Shown here: positions 34,916 through 44,605 of the stretch, piece after piece | Position numbering within the stretch: the first letter of the stretch is position 1 | How the letters are laid out: each line of letters opens with the position of its first letter | Origin: Microbacterium sp. zg-Y1090 | GTDB taxonomy: Bacteria; Actinomycetota; Actinomycetes; Actinomycetales; Microbacteriaceae | DNA length: 64,000 bases | Assembly (NCBI RefSeq): GCF_030246945.1 | Contig: NZ_CP126742.1 | Span: forward strand, 930,001 to 994,000 | Direction of reading: 5' to 3' | Translations under genes and position numbers: made by a program | Notes under the pieces: generated by a model | Told to the model about the DNA's origin: nothing | The model's database searches: none | What the model saw: only the letters and a program-made list of their open reading frames with translations

Positions 34916-35470
34916 CTACGAGAGCGGCTTCTTCGGAGCCGGCATCCTGCTCACGAACCGCTCGGCGTCGATGACCTTCTCGCGGGCGTCGCGGGAGCGT
35001 TCGGGCCTGCCACCGACGTAGAGCCAGCCGAGAAGCCGCTCGTGCTTCTTCAGCCCGTGCGCCTTCGCCACGGCCTTGGCGCGGGTGTAGTGACCGGTGC
35101 GCCAGATGACGCCCCACCCGGCCTCGTCCAGCAGCAGGCTCAGCGCATGGGCGACACCGGATGCCACCGCCTCCTGCTCCCAGTACGGCACCTTCTCGCT
35201 CTTGCGCGGGCTGGCGACCACCGCGATCAGCAGCGGTGCACGCAGCGGCTTCGACGACGCACCCTTCTCGCCCTCGGCCTTGTTGATGGCGCGGCCGAGG
35301 GTGAGGCGATCGTCGCCGCGCAGCTCGATGAGCCGCCACGGCTTCAGCTCGGAATGGTCGGCCACCCGCCCCGCCGCCGCCACCAGCTCGAGCAGCTGCT
35401 CGTGCGTGGGGGCGTCGTCGGTCACCTTCGACAGCGAGCGGCGCCGCCGCATCGCGTCGAGGGCGCTCAC
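34916..35470 (-). CDS. Nitroreductase-family flavoprotein
   Basis: A 184-residue FMN-dependent reductase: AMRRRRSLSKV (Arg-rich FMN phosphate contact), LVAAAGRVADHSELKPWRLIEL, and a C-terminal LYVGGRPE. It acts as a cytoplasmic NAD(P)H-dependent oxidoreductase. GTG 35470 overlaps the msrB stop as GTGA, so translation is coupled; an oxidative-stress pairing is plausible. Confidence 0.82.
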   Translation of the reverse strand: MSALDAMRRRRSLSKVTDDAPTHEQLLELVAAAGRVADHSELKPWRLIELRGDDRLTLGRAINKAEGEKGASSKPLRAPLLIAVVASPRKSEKVPYWEQEAVASGVAHALSLLLDEAGWGVIWRTGHYTRAKAVAKAHGLKKHERLLGWLYVGGRPERSRDAREKVIDAERFVSRMPAPKKPLS

Positions 35471-35874
35471 TCGGGCTGTTCCGGCGTGAACTGCAGGGCG
35501 ACGGAGTTCATGCAGTAGCGGTCGCCGGTGGGCGTGCCGAATCCGTCGGGGAACACGTGCCCCAGGTGCGAGCCGCAGTTCGCGCAGCGCACCTCGGTGC
35601 GCACCATGCCGTGGCTGGTGTCGTCGATCAGCTGCACCGCTTCGGGGCGCACCGACTCGTAGAAGCTCGGCCACCCGCAGTGCGAGTCGAACTTGGTCCC
35701 GCTCTGGAACAGCTCCGCGCCGCACGCGGCACACGCGTACAGGCCGGCCCGGCTCTCATCCAGCAGTTCGCCGGTCCACGGGCGCTCGGTGGCCGCCTGG
35801 CGCAGCACCGCGTACTGCTCGGCTCCCAGCTCCTGGCGCCACTCGTCTTCGCTCTTGTTCACCGCGTAAGTCAT
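35467..35874 (-). CDS. msrB: Peptide methionine-(R)-S-oxide reductase
   Basis: A 135-residue MsrB. Zinc is held by two CxxC pairs (Cys 48/51 and Cys 97/100), FDSHCGWPSF is the substrate loop, and the catalytic Cys 121 is in DRYCMNSVAL. It reduces the R epimer of oxidised methionine in proteins. It is the first gene of a two-gene unit with the nitroreductase. Confidence 0.96.
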   Translation of the reverse strand: MTYAVNKSEDEWRQELGAEQYAVLRQAATERPWTGELLDESRAGLYACAACGAELFQSGTKFDSHCGWPSFYESVRPEAVQLIDDTSHGMVRTEVRCANCGSHLGHVFPDGFGTPTGDRYCMNSVALQFTPEQPE

Positions 35875-35942
35875 GTCTCTCCTTCGTCACTCCATTCAAC
35901 CCGACGGCAGGGCAGCGTGTTCCGTCTGCGCACAATGAGAGG

Positions 35943-36953
35943 GTGACGATTCCCGAGGATGCCGCCGGAGCGGTGCGCGAACGCTACGCCCGCTTCGCCC
36001 GCGACGAGGCGCCCGGCCGCTCCGAGCTCTACCGCGCCTGGGCGCAGGGCGTGGCCACGGACGGATCCGTGCAGCAGCTGCTCGCGCGCATCCCTCCCGA
36101 GCGGCGCCAGCCGCCCCTCGTCTTCGCCGTCACCCGGCTGCTCGGCGCGCCCGAGACCGATTACCCCTCGTGGGCGTCGTGGCTGGCCCAGCACGCCGAT
36201 GCCGTCGTGACCGAATGCGGTCGGCGCAGCGTGCAGACCAATGAGCCGCTGCGCTGTGCGGCGCTTCTGCCGGCCCTCGCGCTCGTGCCCGGCCCGATCG
36301 CGCTGCTCGAGGTCGGCGCCAGCGCCGGACTGTGCCTCTACCCCGACCGCTACTCGTACCGGTACCGCCGCCCCGACGGCGAGGTCATCGCGCTCGATCC
36401 GCCCGACGGTCCGTCTGCGGTCACCCTCGAGAGCGACCTGCGGGGCGAGGCCGTGCCGCCGCTGCGTCTGCCCGAGGTGGTGTGGCGGGCGGGTATCGAC
36501 CTCGCGCCACTGGACCCCGCCCTGCCCGACACCGAGGCGTGGCTCACCGGTCTGGTGTGGCCGGGGGAGACCGGGCGGGCCGAGCGCGTGCGCCAGGCCC
36601 TGCGCATCGCGGCATCCGACCCGCCCCTGCTCGTCGCCGGCGACGGGGCCGCGCTCATCGCCGAGGTGGCGCGGCAGGCGCCGGCGGATGCCACGCTCGT
36701 CGTCACCACGCCCGGCGTGCTCGCCTTCGTGCCGTGGGCCGGGCGGCGGGCGATGATCGACGCCGCGCGTGCCGCCGGCCGCTGGATCACCCTCGACGCC
36801 CCGACCCTGCACGACGGGTGGACGCAGCCGGTCGACCCGCAGACCTGGCCAGGCGGCTTCGCCCTCGCCCTCGACGGCGAGGTGCTCGCCGCCGTCGATC
36901 CGCTCGGCTCGTACGTGGAGTGGCGCGCAGAGGATGCCGCCCGGCCGCGTTAG
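35943..36953 (+). CDS. DUF2332 protein
   Basis: A 336-residue actinobacterial protein of unknown function, recognised by RYARFARDEAPGRSELYRAWAQGVA at the start (shown here in part) and the methyltransferase-like LLEVGASAGLCLYPDRYSY segment, where E-V-G-x-S-x-G looks like a SAM-binding loop. A catalytic role is unproven. The start is GTG. It leads a short same-strand run with the DUF3263 and LytR_C genes. Confidence 0.8.
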   Translation: MTIPEDAAGAVRERYARFARDEAPGRSELYRAWAQGVATDGSVQQLLARIPPERRQPPLVFAVTRLLGAPETDYPSWASWLAQHADAVVTECGRRSVQTNEPLRCAALLPALALVPGPIALLEVGASAGLCLYPDRYSYRYRRPDGEVIALDPPDGPSAVTLESDLRGEAVPPLRLPEVVWRAGIDLAPLDPALPDTEAWLTGLVWPGETGRAERVRQALRIAASDPPLLVAGDGAALIAEVARQAPADATLVVTTPGVLAFVPWAGRRAMIDAARAAGRWITLDAPTLHDGWTQPVDPQTWPGGFALALDGEVLAAVDPLGSYVEWRAEDAARPR

Positions 36954-36962
36954 CGTGGAAGG

Positions 36963-37223
36963 GTGCCGCTGACCCCCCGCGATCGCGCGATCCTCGACTT
37001 CGAATCGGGCTGGTCGCGTCACGGTCCGCGCAAGGAAGAGGCGATCCACGCCCACCTGGGATTGTCGCCGGCGCGGTACTACCAGCTGCTGGGCCGGCTG
37101 ATCGACACCCCCGAAGCGCTGGAGTACGACCCGATGATGGTGTCGCGGCTGCGGCGCATCCGGGACGCGCGGGAGCAGGCCCGCCGAGCCCGCGTCGCGA
37201 TGAGCCCGCGCGTGGCCAGGTAG
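36963..37223 (+). CDS. DUF3263 small helical protein
   Basis: An 86-residue basic, helical protein: LTPRDRAILDFESGWSRHG, then EAIHAHLGLSPARYYQLLGRLID, which resembles a helix-turn-helix, and an Arg-rich tail. DUF3263 proteins are common next to LytR_C proteins in actinobacteria. It may bind DNA, but this is not shown. It starts 9 bases after the DUF2332 stop. Confidence 0.82.
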   Translation: MPLTPRDRAILDFESGWSRHGPRKEEAIHAHLGLSPARYYQLLGRLIDTPEALEYDPMMVSRLRRIRDAREQARRARVAMSPRVAR

Positions 37224-37232
37224 CATTTCACA

Positions 37233-37805
37233 GTGCCGAGAACGACCTACCCGAAGGATCGCTTCGATCAGCTGCCCCCTGGCAGCGGTCGTGTGGGCGC
37301 GCACCGCGCGGAGAATCCGCGCATGCGAGGCTGGGTCGTGCTGCTGTGGGCCGCCGTCGCAACAGTCGTGCTGGTCGCCGTCGGCATCTTCGGCACGCTG
37401 GTGCTCACGGGCCGCGTGAGCCTCGATCCCGAGGTCGCGCCGACGGCCGTCCCGGCGCCCGTGGTGACCCCGGAGCTCGACACCGAGTACAACGTGCTCG
37501 TGCTCAACGCCACGCCCGAAGCCGGACTGGCCACGCGCGCCCGCGACCAGATCGTCGCTGCCGGCTGGTCGCCGGATCTCGTGCTGGCCGGCGATGCCGG
37601 GTCGCGGGACTTCGCCACCACCACGGTGTACTACCCCTTCGCCACCGATGAGGCCGCGGCCCTCGCCCTCGCCGAGGTCATCGGCGGCGCCGAGGTCGTG
37701 CAGAGCGACGTGTATCAGCCGGTCGACGACCCTGAATCGCGGCAGCTGGCGGTCGTGCTCGGCGTGGACCGCATCGGGTCCGGCATGGACACGCCTGCTC
37801 CCTGA
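37233..37805 (+). CDS. LytR C-terminal domain membrane protein
   Basis: A 190-residue protein with one membrane helix (about 32-55) and an extracytoplasmic LytR_C domain (about 85-180: [22 protein letters not shown] is its typical first strand and helix). LytR_C domains accompany cell-wall LCP enzymes, but no catalytic LCP domain is present here. It follows the DUF3263 gene by 9 bases. Confidence 0.85.
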   Translation: MPRTTYPKDRFDQLPPGSGRVGAHRAENPRMRGWVVLLWAAVATVVLVAVGIFGTLVLTGRVSLDPEVAPTAVPAPVVTPELDTEYNVLVLNATPEAGLATRARDQIVAAGWSPDLVLAGDAGSRDFATTTVYYPFATDEAAALALAEVIGGAEVVQSDVYQPVDDPESRQLAVVLGVDRIGSGMDTPAP

Positions 37806-37951
37806 GCCGCACCGAGCGCCACCTCCGGCGTGCTGTGTTTCGCCGATGTGAAGACTTCGGGGCGCCCGCGTCAACAGTGCCCGCTGCGGCCGTGACGCGA
37901 GGCGGCCGCTGGCTACGCTGGCGTCGTCACATCCAGCAACAGGAGATTCAC

Positions 37952-38152
37952 ATGGCCCAGGGCACCGTCAAATGGTTCAACGCTGAGAAGGGCTTCGGGT
38001 TCATCACCGTCGCCGACGGCCAGGACGTCTTCGTTCACTACTCGAGCATCGAGATGAGCGGCTTCCGCGTGCTCGAAGAGGGCCAGCAGGTCGAGTTCAC
38101 CCTCGGCACCGGCGCGAAGGGCCCGCAGGCGGAGGCTGTTCGGCCGCTCTGA
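37952..38152 (+). CDS. cspA: Cold-shock protein
   Basis: A 66-residue single cold-shock domain: [15 protein letters not shown] (RNP1) and DVFVHYSSI (RNP2). It binds single-stranded RNA or DNA and acts as an RNA chaperone. AGGAG precedes ATG 37952. The stop is followed by a 9-bp inverted repeat and then the groL control region. Confidence 0.95.
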   Translation: MAQGTVKWFNAEKGFGFITVADGQDVFVHYSSIEMSGFRVLEEGQQVEFTLGTGAKGPQAEAVRPL

Positions 38153-38160
38153 GGCGTCCG

Positions 38161-38194
38161 CGGATGCCGGCGCCTCGCGTGGCCGCGGCATCCG
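38161..38194 (+). terminator. Possible terminator after cspA
   Basis: CGGATGCCG (38161-38169) and CGGCATCCG (38186-38194) form a 9-bp stem with a 16-base loop 8 bases after the cspA stop. A tandem duplicate of TCGACGTGTG follows at 38201-38220. Confidence 0.5.
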
Positions 38195-38241
38195 ACCCTC
38201 TCGACGTGTGTCGACGTGTGTCCCGACGCGCCCGGCGTGGC

Positions 38242-38270
38242 TTGCACTCCCCAGGGGCGAGTGCCAGAAT
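38242..38270 (+). promoter_or_regulatory. groL promoter
   Basis: TTGCAC (38242-38247) and CAGAAT (38265-38270) are separated by 17 bases, a good vegetative -35/-10 pair. The predicted start falls in the CIRCE element, as expected for HrcA repression. Confidence 0.7.
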
Positions 38271-38273
38271 GGC

Positions 38274-39955
<1,682 letters not shown>

Positions 39956-39975
39956 TCTGATCAGAACCCGATGAA

Positions 39976-40007
39976 CGAAGGGCCCCTCCCCACGGAGGGG
40001 CCCTTCG
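39976..40007. terminator. Terminator after groL
   Basis: Arms 39976-39989 and 39994-40007 form a perfect 14-bp stem with loop CCAC. It lies between the groL stop and the convergent WXG100 stop and can serve both. Confidence 0.85.
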
Positions 40008-40022
40008 CCGTTCCGGCGGGGG

Positions 40023-40310
40023 TCACCGGAACAGTCCGGCCGTCGTCGCCTCGGTCTGCGCGTACTGCTGCCCGGCGGTGCCGAGTGCCGCGCTGATGTC
40101 GGCGAGCGAGGCCTCCACCTCCCGCTGTGTCGCCCGCCACCGGTCGATGACCGACTGGAAGCCGAGCGCCGCGGTGCCGGTCCACGAGGACTGCAGCGCG
40201 GTGAGCTGCGCGAGCATGGCGGAGGTCTCGCCGGCCAAGCGGTCGGCGGTGCCGCGGACGGCGGCGGTGGCGGACAGGACGGCGTCGCTGTCGACGGAGA
40301 AGACGGCCAT
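40023..40310 (-). CDS. WXG100-family (ESAT-6-like) protein
   Basis: A 95-residue helical-hairpin protein with the WXG motif in SSWTGTAALGF near the middle, and a YAQTE tail that resembles the YxxxD/E secretion signal of type VII substrates. No EccC or other ESX genes are nearby, so the export machinery, if any, must be elsewhere. It is a single gene between groL and the two-component system. Confidence 0.85.
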   Translation of the reverse strand: MAVFSVDSDAVLSATAAVRGTADRLAGETSAMLAQLTALQSSWTGTAALGFQSVIDRWRATQREVEASLADISAALGTAGQQYAQTEATTAGLFR

Positions 40311-40437
40311 GGTGTGCTCCCTTCGAGCGTTTCCGCCACGGTAGGGCGCGGCGGCAGGGCCGTGGATGCCGCATCAGCCCGATCGGGGAGGGATCGGCCC
40401 TCTTCGTGCCTGGGGAGAAGTCGCAGCGACCCGGGGG

Positions 40438-42213
40438 TCAGCCGTCGGACGTGCTCAGGGCCGGTGACGTCGCCTCGGACGGAGCCGTGTCTGAGGGGCC
40501 GCCGGTGCCGACGAGGGGGAAGGCGACGGTGAAGGTCGCTCCGCCGCCGGGGGTGTCGGTGACCTTGATCGACCCGTGCAGGGTCTCCACGATCGCCGCC
40601 ACGATCGACAGCCCCAGGCCGGAGCCGCCGGTCTCGCGGGTGCGCGAGGTGTCTGCGCGCCAGAACCGCTGGAAGATCTTGTCGCGGATCTGCGGCGGAA
40701 CGCCCTCGCCGTGGTCGCTGACGGCGATCCAGCCTGTGCCGGCGGCGGCGTCCACACCCACGCTGATCTCGATGGGGGAGTCCTCGGGGCTGTACCGGCG
40801 CGCGTTGCCCAGCAGGTTCGTCACCACCTGGCGGATGCGGTCCTCATCGCCGGTCACGATCGGGGCCGCGGGCGGGCGGGCGGGCGGCTGCGCCGCCGGG
40901 GGCGGAGTCGGGCGCGGCCGCGCCGGTTCGGCCGGCGGCTGCTGCTTCGGGCGGCGTCGAAACCGCGACAGCGTCGCGCCGGCCAGGCCGATCGCCGTCG
41001 TGGGGCTGGGGCGCTTGCGGGCGGGTTCGCTCGGCGGGTGCTCTGGGGCGTCGGCCTCGGGCGCGGGTGCGGGCTGCGGGAGCGGCACGGGTGCGCTGAT
41101 GGTGGTGGTGTCTCGCACGATGACGGTGCGCAGCGGCGCGGCCGCGCGGGCGTCGAGCGCGGCATCACGGGCGATCGGGCGCAGATCCACCGGGGCGAGG
41201 GTGATCCCGCGGCGCTCGTCGAGGCGCGCCAGGGCGAGCAGATCCTCCACCAGCACGCCCATGCGGATCGCCTCCTTCTCGATGCGCTCCATCGACTGGT
41301 CGATCTGCTCCTCGCCGGAGATGGCGCCCATGCGGTACAGCTCGGCGTACCCGCGCACGGTCACCAGAGGGGTGCGCAGCTCATGGCTGGCATCTCCGAT
41401 GAAGCGGCGCATCTGCCGCACCGTGGCATCCCGCTCGGACAGCGCCGCGTCGATGCGGCCGAGCATCGCGTTGATCGCCGCCTTGAGCCTGCCGACCTCG
41501 GTGGTCGCCGGCTCGATGTCGGTCATGCGCAGGCTGAAGTCGCCCGCGGCGATGGCATCGGCGGTCGCCTCCACCTGCCCGAGGCTGCGGAAGGTGAGGG
41601 TGACGATCCAGCGCACCAGGAACGCGCTCGCGATGACGGTGATGATGGCCAGGAAGCTGTAGATGCCGAGGAACGCGGCGAGGAACCGTTCGTTCGGCGC
41701 CGTGGGGAGGGCCACCAGCTGCGTGTAGAAGACGCCCGACGGGGTGTCCTCGACTCCGACCGCCGCCCGGTAGCCGGCCCCGCCGTCGCGGGCATTGAGG
41801 TCGAAGACGGTGGACGTGCCGAAGATCGTCGCCTGGGCGAGGGTGAACGTCTGGGGGAACTCCGGCTCGGGAGCGGAGTTGCCGCCGCCGCTGGTGAGGA
41901 AGCGCCCGTCGGGCCCGTACACGGCCACGAAGTACGCCGTGGCATCCGATCGCACCTCGAAGTCGTCACCGGACTCGGTGACCCAGCCGGTGAAGACGCT
42001 GCTGACGGCATCCGTCTCGGCCAACTGCTGCACCTGGGCGTCGAGGTTCATGGCCAAGGTGTTGCGCAGGAAGGCGAGGGTGCCGACGCCCGCGGAGACG
42101 AGACCGATCGCGAGCACGGCGACGGTGACGCCGGTGACCTTGGCGCGCAGGCTGACGCCGCGCCACCACGAGGTCAGCGCGTCGTTCTTGCCCGCGTGGG
42201 CGGCTAGAGCCAC
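40438..42213 (-). CDS. Sensor histidine kinase with a proline-rich insert
   Basis: A 591-residue membrane kinase: two membrane helices (about 27-50 and 181-205) around an extracytoplasmic sensor, a HAMP domain (about 206-262), DHp with DASHELRTP (His 277), and an ATPase domain with TNLLGNARRYSP, DHGEGVP and GSGLGLSIV. Between DHp and the N box an insert of about 80 residues (374-452), rich in Pro, Ala and Arg, interrupts the catalytic domain. It overlaps no gene but ends its operon with the response regulator 4 bases upstream. It resembles actinobacterial TrcS/MprB-type kinases. Confidence 0.9.
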   Translation of the reverse strand: MALAAHAGKNDALTSWWRGVSLRAKVTGVTVAVLAIGLVSAGVGTLAFLRNTLAMNLDAQVQQLAETDAVSSVFTGWVTESGDDFEVRSDATAYFVAVYGPDGRFLTSGGGNSAPEPEFPQTFTLAQATIFGTSTVFDLNARDGGAGYRAAVGVEDTPSGVFYTQLVALPTAPNERFLAAFLGIYSFLAIITVIASAFLVRWIVTLTFRSLGQVEATADAIAAGDFSLRMTDIEPATTEVGRLKAAINAMLGRIDAALSERDATVRQMRRFIGDASHELRTPLVTVRGYAELYRMGAISGEEQIDQSMERIEKEAIRMGVLVEDLLALARLDERRGITLAPVDLRPIARDAALDARAAAPLRTVIVRDTTTISAPVPLPQPAPAPEADAPEHPPSEPARKRPSPTTAIGLAGATLSRFRRRPKQQPPAEPARPRPTPPPAAQPPARPPAAPIVTGDEDRIRQVVTNLLGNARRYSPEDSPIEISVGVDAAAGTGWIAVSDHGEGVPPQIRDKIFQRFWRADTSRTRETGGSGLGLSIVAAIVETLHGSIKVTDTPGGGATFTVAFPLVGTGGPSDTAPSEATSPALSTSDG

Positions 42214-42217
42214 CGGT

Positions 42218-42910
42218 TCACGCGGACTTGCCGGCCTTCAGCATGTAGCCGAAACCGCGCTTGGTCTGGATGAGGGGCTCGGAGGAGTGCGGGTCGATCT
42301 TGCGCCGCAGATACGAGATGTAGCTCTCGACGATGCCGGCATCCCCGTTGAAGTCGTACTCCCACACGTGATCGAGGATCTGCGCCTTGCTGAGCACCCG
42401 GTTCGGGTTGAGCATGAGGTAGCGCAGCAGCTTGAACTCGGTGGGGGAGAGATCGATCGACACGTCGCCGACGAGCACGTCGTGGGTGTCCTGGTCCATC
42501 GTCAGCTCTCCCGCGCGGATGATCGAGTCTTCGTCGGCCTGCATCGTGCGGCGCAGGATCGCCTGGATGCGCGCGACGATCTCGTCGAGGCTGAAGGGCT
42601 TGGTGACGTAGTCGTCGCCGCCGGCGTTGAGGCCCGTGATCTTGTCCTCGGTCTCGTCCTTGGCGGTGAGGAAGAGGATCGGGGCGGTGTAGCCCGCGCC
42701 GCGGAGGCGCTTGGTGACGCTGAAGCCGTTCATGTCCGGCAGCATCACGTCGAGGACGATCAGGTCGGGCTCCTCCTCGAGGACGGCGGAGATCGTCTGC
42801 GCGCCGTTGGACACGGCACGCACCTGGAAACCTGCGAAGCGCAGGCTCGTGATGAGCAGGTCGCGGATGTTCGGCTCATCGTCGACGACAAGGATGCGAG
42901 GCGCGGTCAT
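42218..42910 (-). CDS. OmpR-family response regulator (TrcR-like)
   Basis: A 230-residue regulator: acidic pair DDE at 10-12, phospho-acceptor Asp 54 (IVLDVMLPD), Lys 104 (TKPFS), and a winged helix with SPTEFKLLRYLMLNPNRVLSK and YISYLRRKID. It forms an operon with the histidine kinase downstream. ATG 42910 has no strong ribosome site; a CATAAT -10 ends 6 bases before it, so the mRNA may be leaderless. Confidence 0.93.
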   Translation of the reverse strand: MTAPRILVVDDEPNIRDLLITSLRFAGFQVRAVSNGAQTISAVLEEEPDLIVLDVMLPDMNGFSVTKRLRGAGYTAPILFLTAKDETEDKITGLNAGGDDYVTKPFSLDEIVARIQAILRRTMQADEDSIIRAGELTMDQDTHDVLVGDVSIDLSPTEFKLLRYLMLNPNRVLSKAQILDHVWEYDFNGDAGIVESYISYLRRKIDPHSSEPLIQTKRGFGYMLKAGKSA

Positions 42911-42916
42911 GGCCCC

Positions 42917-42946
42917 ATTATGGCCACGGAACCCATGCGCTGTCTG
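42917..42946 (-). promoter_or_regulatory. Possible leaderless promoter of the response regulator
   Basis: In minus-strand sense CAGACA and CATAAT are 18 bases apart, and the ATG follows the -10 after six bases. Transcription could start at or next to the initiation codon. This is a pattern-based call. Confidence 0.4.
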
Positions 42947-43110
42947 GACATCGGTCGGAGCGGCTGTCATGCGGTATAGGGGCCGGGCGCGTCCGGAGCA
43001 AGCGGATGCCGTCATCGCGCCGGCCCGGAGCCGCGCGGGCGCCGCGCGGGGGCCGCGCGGGGGGCGTCGTCGCACGCCTGCCGGATGCCGGGCCGCAGAC
43101 CGTCGACCGA

Positions 43111-43193
43111 GATGCGGAGATCTGCCGGAATGCGGATGCCTGCGGCTCAGGGGTCCGCATCCGGGCGGATCCCCTCGTTTCGGCGACGGTGGT
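43111..43193. repeat. 83-bp dispersed palindromic repeat, copy A
   Basis: Matches 52088-52170 over 83 bases with about four differences, with no gap. It contains an ATGCGGA/TCCGCAT stem and outer arms that pair roughly (GATCTGCC against GGCGGATC). Both copies are intergenic. Confidence 0.85.
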
Positions 43194-43356
43194 GGTCGGT
43201 GACTGGAGGCCGCGCGACGCCGTCGGCGGGTTCGCACCCAGCGCGGGGTGTCGGAATTCCGGCTGAGGGGCGGAACCGGCCACGCCGGCCGGTACCCGTG
43301 CTGAGGCCGAATTCCGAGAGGTATCTCGCGGCCGGACGGCCGGACGGCCGGGCGGC

Positions 43357-44502
43357 CTACGCCCCCAGCGCGGCGTTCACGGCGCTGGCGGAGTACTCCC
43401 TCTCGACCACGAGGGTCGCGAGTCCCACCATCGCCGCGCGCTCGCCGAGGGTGGATTGGCTGATGGCCAGGTGCCGGGTCGCACGGGGGAGCGACCGAGG
43501 GTAGAGGGTCTCCCGCACGCCGGCCAGCAGCGGCGCCGACGCGAGCATCCCGCCCAGCACGACCTCGGCCGGGTTCAGCAGGGTGACCACCGTCGCGACC
43601 ACCTCGCCGATCACCCGGCCGGCAGCCTGGGTGAGTCGCGCGGCGTCGGGATCGCCGGCGGCGAGGTACGCGCCGACATCCGAGCCCGAGGTCGCCGACT
43701 TACCGAGTGCGCTGAGCTTGCGGGCGACGGCGCGACCGGATGCCACGGCTGCGAGGCAGCCGTGCGATCCGCACTGGCACACGTCATCGTCGTGGCCGGC
43801 AAGCTTCACATGCCCGATGTCGCCCGCCCCGCCGTCGGCGCCGCGATACACCCGGCCGTCGAGGATGATGCCGGTGCCGATACCGGACGAGACCTTGATG
43901 AAGCACAGCGAGCGGGAATCGGGGTGAGCGCTGCGCTGCTCGCCGAGGCCCGCGGCATCCGCGTCGTTCGCGACGAGCACCGGCGCGCCCAGTGCGTCAC
44001 TCAGGTGCTCGCTGACCGGGTAGGCATCCCATCCCGGCATGATGGGGGGTTGGCTGGGTCGTCCGCTGTCGGGATCGACCGGTCCCGGGATGCAGATGCC
44101 CACACCACCGAGGGGCGGTGCGGCCGGGTTCGCGGCGAGGCTGCGTCGGGCGCTGTCGACGATGGCGTTGAGTGTGCGATCGGGGCCGTCGACGACGGCG
44201 ACCTCCACGCGTTCCTCGGCGGCCACGCGACCGGCGAGATCGGTGAGGGCGACGGTGGTGTGGGTCGTGTCGACCGTCGCGATCATGAGCGACGCGCGCG
44301 ACGTGTTGAACTCCAGTCGTCGCGAGGGGCGGCCGCCGGTGACGCGGTCGGTGCCGTTCTCGATGACGAGGTCGGCGTCCCGCAGAGCGTCGATGCGCGC
44401 CGACACCGTCATCCGCGACAGCCCTGTCACGTCGAGGATCTCACCGCGGGTGACGGCGCGGCCGCTGCGCACCAACTCGAGGATGTCACCGGGTCCCGGC
44501 AT
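43357..44502 (-). CDS. ROK-family transcription regulator
   Basis: A 381-residue regulator: N-terminal winged HTH (GDILELVRSGRAVTRGEILDVTGLSRMTVSARI, shown in parts, about 5-40) and a sugar-kinase-fold ROK domain with the zinc motif GHVKLAGHDDDVCQCGSHGCL split over about residues 235-256. VCIPGPVD-like ICIPGPVD and ANDADAAGLGE are conserved. The product probably senses a sugar and controls the divergent binding protein and transporter genes. ATG 44502 has AGGAGG upstream. Confidence 0.92.
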   Translation of the reverse strand: MPGPGDILELVRSGRAVTRGEILDVTGLSRMTVSARIDALRDADLVIENGTDRVTGGRPSRRLEFNTSRASLMIATVDTTHTTVALTDLAGRVAAEERVEVAVVDGPDRTLNAIVDSARRSLAANPAAPPLGGVGICIPGPVDPDSGRPSQPPIMPGWDAYPVSEHLSDALGAPVLVANDADAAGLGEQRSAHPDSRSLCFIKVSSGIGTGIILDGRVYRGADGGAGDIGHVKLAGHDDDVCQCGSHGCLAAVASGRAVARKLSALGKSATSGSDVGAYLAAGDPDAARLTQAAGRVIGEVVATVVTLLNPAEVVLGGMLASAPLLAGVRETLYPRSLPRATRHLAISQSTLGERAAMVGLATLVVEREYSASAVNAALGA

Positions 44503-44520
44503 CGCGCCTCCTACTTATGC

Positions 44521-44560
44521 TTGACAGCTAGACATTACACCCCTAGCTTCTAGGCATTAC
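44521..44560. promoter_or_regulatory. Sugar operon promoter and ROK direct repeats
   Basis: TTGACA (44521-44526) and TAGCTT (44544-44549), 17 bases apart, form a promoter for the sugar operon. CTAGACATTAC (44528-44538) and CTAGGCATTAC (44550-44560) are direct repeats with 10 of 11 bases the same, 22 bases apart (two helical turns). They flank the -10 and are the likely ROK binding site. Confidence 0.6.
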
Positions 44561-44605
44561 GGCGCCCTGGCGCCACCGGCAGCATTGAGCGCAAGGAGGC
44601 GCGCG

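Larger units (their letters stand above)
42911..43356. other. Gap of 446 bases with a dispersed repeat and a hairpin
   Basis: No gene is supported. The first part (43010-43080) is extremely GC-rich with repeated CGCGCGG runs. An 83-bp dispersed repeat occupies 43111-43193. A compound inverted repeat (arms 43251-43265 and 43302-43317, with ACCGGCC/GGCCGGT nested inside at 43275-43293) lies just past the ROK gene stop and may end its transcript. Confidence 0.6.
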
